A stretch of 15,237 bases of DNA, taken from assembly GCA_022826515.1 (NCBI GenBank), contig JAJDUT010000069.1, forward strand, positions 1 to 15,237, written 5' to 3'. Shown here piece after piece: positions 12,532 to 15,237 of this stretch; position 1 is the stretch's first letter; each line of letters begins with the position of its first letter. Source of the DNA: Candidatus Latescibacterota bacterium (lineage in GTDB: Bacteria; Latescibacterota; UBA2968; UBA8231). A program made the translations under genes and the position numbers. The notes beneath the pieces were generated by a model. The model was not told the origin of the DNA and did not search any database. It saw only the letters and a program-made list of their open reading frames with translations.

Positions 12532-14229
12532 ATGCACCGCTTTATCGCAGCTATTTTGCTGTTGGCAGCTCCACACGGGGCCTTTGCCGCAACAGGGGAG
12601 TTGTTCGCAGAGCCCAACTTTATCCCCCTCGGCAAAGCCGGTGCCGGCATCGGTCGGGGCCCCAGTGATGACACCGGCACTTTGGGCGATGTAGATGGCG
12701 ACGGGGATTTGGACCTCGTGGTAGCTTGGGCTCGTTGGGCGCCACAATGGGGCTGGATGGTGGCGTCCAACGACGGCTTGGGCGGCTTGGTCCCCACCCA
12801 CAACGTCACCCGCCCATCAAGAGAAGAACCGGGAACGCCCATCGTTAGTATCTGGGGGGACGACTTCGACGGGGATGGACTCTTGGATCTGGCCTTTAAG
12901 GAGGGACACAGCCTCGAACTGTGGCACAACCGGGGCGAGGACGGCTTTGCCACCATCCTGCAACTATCCAATGTCGGTTTCATTGGCCTAGTCGATGGTG
13001 AAGGCGACGGCGATGTGGACCTGTTGGTCACGGAGTATGAGGATCATGAGGCACTGCACACCCACGAGGGGCCATCCCACGAGGGGCCATCCCAAGCGAC
13101 CCTGTGGTCCAACGACGGCGACGCGGCGTTTGTCCGCGGTGATCGATTCACCCTCGACAGCGAGGAGGGGTTCTGGCCTAGGCTTTGGCCTGCCGAGCGA
13201 TCGCTGGGAGCGGGAGGGGCCGCGCGCCTGTTATGGCTCCGATCGTGTTGGAAGTTCGAAGAGGCTGGACCGACGGAGGTTTGGCTGACCCAGCCGTGGG
13301 CGGCCAGCGCGGAGCCGCCGCTTTTTTTTCAGTCCATGGTCAACCCCTGTTACTCCACTCCGCTACAGGCCGGGCGCGATGGGCAGGTGGATTTAGTCGG
13401 AGTCGCCGAGGTAACCGCTATCCCCTCCGAGATCTTCGCTAACGCCTATTTCTTCACCTACCACGGCTTGGTGCTGTGGCGTCTGGACGCCTCGGGCGTG
13501 GTGGCAAGCCACACCCTGCTCGGCTCGCAGATCCACGTGGAAAGTCACCCCCTGGTCAGCGACCTCAACGGCGATGGTCTGATGGACGTGGCCGTGATCG
13601 ATAGCAACGAGGAAACGGGTCCGGCCTTGGTCGTCTTGCTCGGTCAGCGCGATGGCGTGCCTGTCCTCGAAGGCCGCTACCGGCTGTCGAGCACGGTCGA
13701 CGAGGCGCTCGCTGGCGACTCCAACGGCGATGGAGCCATTGAAGGCCGCTATCAGGTGTCGGGCACGGGCAGCGAGGTGCTCGCCGGCGACCTCAACGGC
13801 GATGGGGCCGCCGATCTGGTCGTGTTGGGGCGTGTAAACAGCAGTAGTTTTAAGGGTGGGTCTTACTTCTATACAAAGGGTGGGGCTTTCGTCTTTATCA
13901 ACCAGAACAGTCCACCCACCGCTGTGGCCGTTGAGGCGGCCACGCCATCGGACTTTATCTTGGGTGCGAACTATCCCAATCCGTTTAATCCGGCCACGAC
14001 CATCCCTCTATCGGTGCCCGACGGTGCCGAGGCTGTAGATGTAGCCATCTACAATCTCTTGGGACAGCTTGTGCGCCAAGTGTGGTCGGGTCCGTTGGCC
14101 GCGGGCGAACACCGGCTGACTTGGGATGGCCGAGACGGACAGGGCCGACCCGTCGCTTCTGGAGTCTATTTGTATCAGCTACGCGTGGGCGAGCAGTTAC
14201 GCACCCGCAAGATGGTCAAGCTCGAATAG
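12532..14229 (+). CDS. Large exported FG-GAP/VCBS repeat protein with FlgD-like C-terminal sorting tail
   Basis: A 565-residue exported protein. AGGAGG (12520-12525) lies 6 bases before the ATG. The signal peptide is 'MHRFIAAILLLAAPHGAFA' with cleavage near residue 19. The body is an integrin-alpha-like FG-GAP propeller with calcium-loop motifs of D-x-[DN]-x-D-G type at about 53-61, 110-119, 155-163, 344-352, 396-401 and 420-428. Residues 475-565 form a separate C-terminal module: 'FILGANYPNPFNPATTI', then 'VAIYNLLGQLVRQV', 'WDGRDGQGRPVASGVYLYQL' and a basic end 'TRKMVKLE'. This is the FlgD-Ig-like tail used in FCB-type bacteria for outer-membrane export or anchoring (type IX-like). Two internal duplications are visible, at 13061-13090 and 13669-13812. 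It is flanked by genes carrying a different tail. Likely a cell-surface or secreted binding protein; ligand unknown. Confidence 0.85.
   Translation: MHRFIAAILLLAAPHGAFAATGELFAEPNFIPLGKAGAGIGRGPSDDTGTLGDVDGDGDLDLVVAWARWAPQWGWMVASNDGLGGLVPTHNVTRPSREEPGTPIVSIWGDDFDGDGLLDLAFKEGHSLELWHNRGEDGFATILQLSNVGFIGLVDGEGDGDVDLLVTEYEDHEALHTHEGPSHEGPSQATLWSNDGDAAFVRGDRFTLDSEEGFWPRLWPAERSLGAGGAARLLWLRSCWKFEEAGPTEVWLTQPWAASAEPPLFFQSMVNPCYSTPLQAGRDGQVDLVGVAEVTAIPSEIFANAYFFTYHGLVLWRLDASGVVASHTLLGSQIHVESHPLVSDLNGDGLMDVAVIDSNEETGPALVVLLGQRDGVPVLEGRYRLSSTVDEALAGDSNGDGAIEGRYQVSGTGSEVLAGDLNGDGAADLVVLGRVNSSSFKGGSYFYTKGGAFVFINQNSPPTAVAVEAATPSDFILGANYPNPFNPATTIPLSVPDGAEAVDVAIYNLLGQLVRQVWSGPLAAGEHRLTWDGRDGQGRPVASGVYLYQLRVGEQLRTRKMVKLE
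13061..13090 (+). repeat. Perfect 15-bp tandem duplication inside the FG-GAP gene
   Basis: CCCACGAGGGGCCAT occurs twice back to back, in frame, giving HEGPS-HEGPS in the protein (residues 178-187). A third, broken copy begins CCCAAGC. The identity at every base indicates a recent slippage event. Confidence 0.85.
13669..13812 (+). repeat. 72-bp in-frame duplication of a calcium-loop unit
   Basis: Two consecutive 24-codon units (13669-13740 and 13741-13812) encode EGRYRLSSTVDEALAGDSN-GDGAI and EGRYQVSGTGSEVLAGDLN-GDGAA. Each ends in a D-x-N-x-D-G calcium loop. The DNA is also clearly alike (GAAGGCCGCTA..., GGCGA.TC.AACGGCGATGG), so the second loop arose by local duplication. Confidence 0.85.
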
Positions 14230-14323
14230 GCGATCCGGCTGTCTCGCTGTTTTCGTCGGGCCTATATTTCCTCTGAAAATGGCATGTAGAAGAGTCCTTG
14301 AAACTTACCGAAAGGAGTTTCCC

Positions 14324-14470
14324 ATGAGCACGTTGGCCAGTACTACGGGTAAATCCTACTTGGTGCGTTTCTGGGACCTCGCGTCTTATACCGGCGGGGA
14401 GCCGACGGCTACGGTGGAGACCTCGTGGGGACGGATCAAGAGGCATTTGCAAGACAGTGCTGGCAACTAA
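14324..14470 (+). CDS. 48-residue protein consisting largely of the SWG tail
   Basis: A small gene, MSTLASTTGKSYLVRFWDLA followed by a Gly-rich turn and 'PTATVETSWGRIKRHLQDSAGN'. The ATG follows AGGAG (14313-14317) by 6 bases, as strong a ribosome site as in its neighbours, and TAA closes it. There is no signal peptide, unlike the proteins on either side. Residues 28-42 match the tails at the C-termini of the propeller protein and the ten-cysteine protein, and the DNA core is almost identical. It could be a free-standing partner or decoy of the tag, a small peptide precursor, or what remains after deletion of a larger gene's middle. The frame is open upstream only by chance, antisense- and shadow-free evidence being limited to the ribosome site and the tail. 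Confidence 0.6.
   Translation: MSTLASTTGKSYLVRFWDLASYTGGEPTATVETSWGRIKRHLQDSAGN
14405..14452 (+). repeat. SWG-type C-terminal tail, copy 2
   Basis: Encodes TATVETSWGRIKRHLQ. GAGACCTCGTGGGG (14417-14430) is identical to the same 14 bases in copy 3 (15012-15025). TCGTGGGGACGG (14423-14434) is identical to copy 1. Serine is TCG in all three copies. Confidence 0.75.
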
Positions 14471-14528
14471 GCAGACGAAGCGATGAACAGGCTGCTGTAG
14501 CTCCAATCCTCAACTATGGAGGACACAA

Positions 14529-15071
14529 ATGAACAAATCGATGCTACGCACGTTGCAAGCCGCAACGATCCTCACGGTGCTTGTGCTCCTGCTTTCGATT
14601 AACTTGGGCCAAGCCGACCATGACAAGGATCGAGTTCGTTGTGGCAGCGATCAAACAAAATGGGACCAGTGTTTTGATTGTAGCTTAAACCCCGATCATC
14701 GTTTTTGTTCTTGGGAATATATAGATAGAAATACACCAGATCCGAAATACGCTTGGATCACGTTTGCCTTAGATTGGGAGTGCAAGCTGTTTATAGCGGA
14801 CAGGCAATATTCTTCTATCCCCTGTTCGTTGGTCGTGCCAGACAATGCAACGGATCAGAATTTTAGCTGCGGCCGCTCCAGACTGTGCGAGGATTTTAAT
14901 CCGGACGAGCCATATACGTTAGGCACCAGTTACCATATCGACAACAAGACACAGGACAGGCGTCTGTGTTCGTCCGCTCCTTGCTCAGAAGATCAGGCTA
15001 CTGTTGTGGACGAGACCTCGTGGGGGCAAATCAAAACAGACTTCTCGTTGTCTGTTGAACAAACCGAATAA
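14529..15071 (+). CDS. Secreted ten-cysteine protein with SWG C-terminal tail
   Basis: A 180-residue protein I do not recognise. GGAGG (14518-14522) is 6 bases before the ATG. The signal peptide is long and clear: basic start, hydrophobic 'AATILTVLVLLLSINLG' (11-27), cleavage near A29. All ten cysteines (38, 48, 51, 60, 85, 99, 114, 120, 147, 152) are in the mature part, an even number fitting five disulfides in an oxidising compartment. Motifs such as 'WDQCFDCSLNPDHRFCSW' (45-62) and 'CGRSRLCEDF' (114-123) may be small knotted modules. After the last cysteine comes 'ATVVDETSWGQIKTDF' (157-172), the same tail as in the 48-residue and propeller proteins, then eight further residues. Codon use is more A/T-rich than the FG-GAP gene. 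Function unknown; the tail suggests shared sorting or binding with its neighbours. Confidence 0.75.
   Translation: MNKSMLRTLQAATILTVLVLLLSINLGQADHDKDRVRCGSDQTKWDQCFDCSLNPDHRFCSWEYIDRNTPDPKYAWITFALDWECKLFIADRQYSSIPCSLVVPDNATDQNFSCGRSRLCEDFNPDEPYTLGTSYHIDNKTQDRRLCSSAPCSEDQATVVDETSWGQIKTDFSLSVEQTE
15003..15044 (+). repeat. SWG-type C-terminal tail, copy 3
   Basis: Encodes VVDETSWGQIKTDF. It shares GAGACCTCGTGGGG exactly with copy 2, then diverges at silent or conservative positions (CAA for CGG, Gln for Arg). Confidence 0.7.
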
Positions 15072-15139
15072 CCAAAAGAAGGATATAATGCTTAGGGACG
15101 GCTTTGGTGCATGAATCGGTGTTTTTTTGGGTAGCTCGG

Positions 15140-15168
15140 TTGAATAAAAACAGGCTCCTCAGTAGATT
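15140..15168 (+). promoter_or_regulatory. Weak promoter candidate before the right-edge gene start
   Basis: TTGAAT (15140-15145), a 17-bp spacer and TAGATT (15163-15168) match the consensus at four of six positions each. The placement, 52 bp before the ATG at 15221, is sensible. An isolated perfect TATAAT at 15084-15089 has no -35 partner at a usable distance. I see no gene between 15072 and 15220. Confidence 0.3.
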
Positions 15169-15220
15169 GAGCACGACTTTCGCCAAAAAAACCCATGCTT
15201 TCTCGTCCAAGGAACCTGTC

Positions 15221-15237
15221 ATGGCCAACCTATCGTC
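15221..15237 (+). CDS. Possible gene start cut by the right edge
   Basis: ATG at 15221 reads M-A-N-L-S and then leaves the window. AAGGAA (15209-15214) sits 6 bases upstream, in line with the ribosome sites of the neighbouring genes. Too short to classify. Confidence 0.35.

Noticed and set aside
12532..14229. The FG-GAP protein as a fourth carrier of the SWG tail
   Set aside because: Its C-terminus is a FlgD-like module ending TRKMVKLE. 'TAVAVEAATP' at 463-472 resembles the upstream part of the tail but has no SWG.
15088..15114. An 8-codon ORF after AAGGA
   Set aside because: The spacing is only 4 bases, the peptide MLRDGFGA has no recognisable features, and the ATG overlaps a chance TATAAT.
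15121..15194. T-run (15122-15128) and A-run (15184-15191) with GG/CC ends resembling a long inverted repeat
   Set aside because: The matched part is almost all homopolymer and the arms are over 50 bases apart; this is expected by chance and does not make a terminator.
15031..15228. A 65-codon minus-strand open frame at the right edge
   Set aside because: It begins inside the tail of the ten-cysteine gene, has no clear ribosome site, and its apparent hydrophobic stretch comes from A/T-rich intergenic DNA.
1..15237. CRISPR arrays, tRNA or rRNA genes, insertion sequences and integrases
   Set aside because: I looked for regular direct repeats, cloverleaf-type segments, transposase motifs and terminal inverted repeats and saw none in the window.

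Overview
The window looks like a moderately GC-rich chromosomal segment from an uncultured environmental bacterium. Three things point to the FCB / Poribacteria / Latescibacterota-like lineages, though this is inference and not proven here. First, a secreted FG-GAP protein ends in an 'NYPNPFNP' FlgD-like tail. Second, menaquinone is made by the futalosine route (mqnB, mqnD). Third, a choline-sulfatase-type sulfatase and several sugar-acid-type enzymes lie close together.

Layout. 1-351 (minus): the start of a VOC/glyoxalase-family gene preceded by a small ArsR-family regulator with its own promoter. 591-1338 (plus): a Phd/YefM-VapC type II toxin-antitoxin operon with a perfect operator palindrome over its -10 box. 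1403-6566 (plus): metabolic genes (TIM-barrel sugar isomerase/epimerase, sulfatase) alternating with more AT-rich defence-type genes. These are a probable stand-alone PD-(D/E)XK nuclease at 2426-3217 and a restriction endonuclease plus adenine methyltransferase pair at 4837-6566. 6569-9156 (minus): an operon mqnB-mqnD-FAH-family hydrolase/lyase. 9265-11530 (plus): a good sigma-70-type promoter, a divergent enolase-superfamily enzyme and a translationally coupled PurM-like AIR synthetase. 11593-15071 (plus): a block of four genes with strong Shine-Dalgarno sites, three of them encoding exported proteins: a TolB/PD40 propeller protein, a large FG-GAP protein, a 48-residue protein without a signal peptide, and a ten-cysteine secreted protein. 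A possible gene start lies at 15221.

The most unusual signal is in this last block. Three of its four proteins, otherwise unrelated, end in the same short tail (consensus T-x-V-[ED]-x-x-S-W-G-[RQ]-[IT]-K-x-x-[LF]). Their DNA over the core is nearly identical. The fourth protein carries the FlgD-like tail instead. This could be a C-terminal sorting or docking tag that spreads as a cassette. The 48-residue protein is little more than the tag.

The genes probably do not form one pathway. The mqn genes are housekeeping respiration. The isomerase, sulfatase, FAH and enolase-superfamily genes suggest use of organic sulfate or sugar-acid substrates. The toxin-antitoxin, nuclease and R-M genes look like acquired defence cargo inserted between them.
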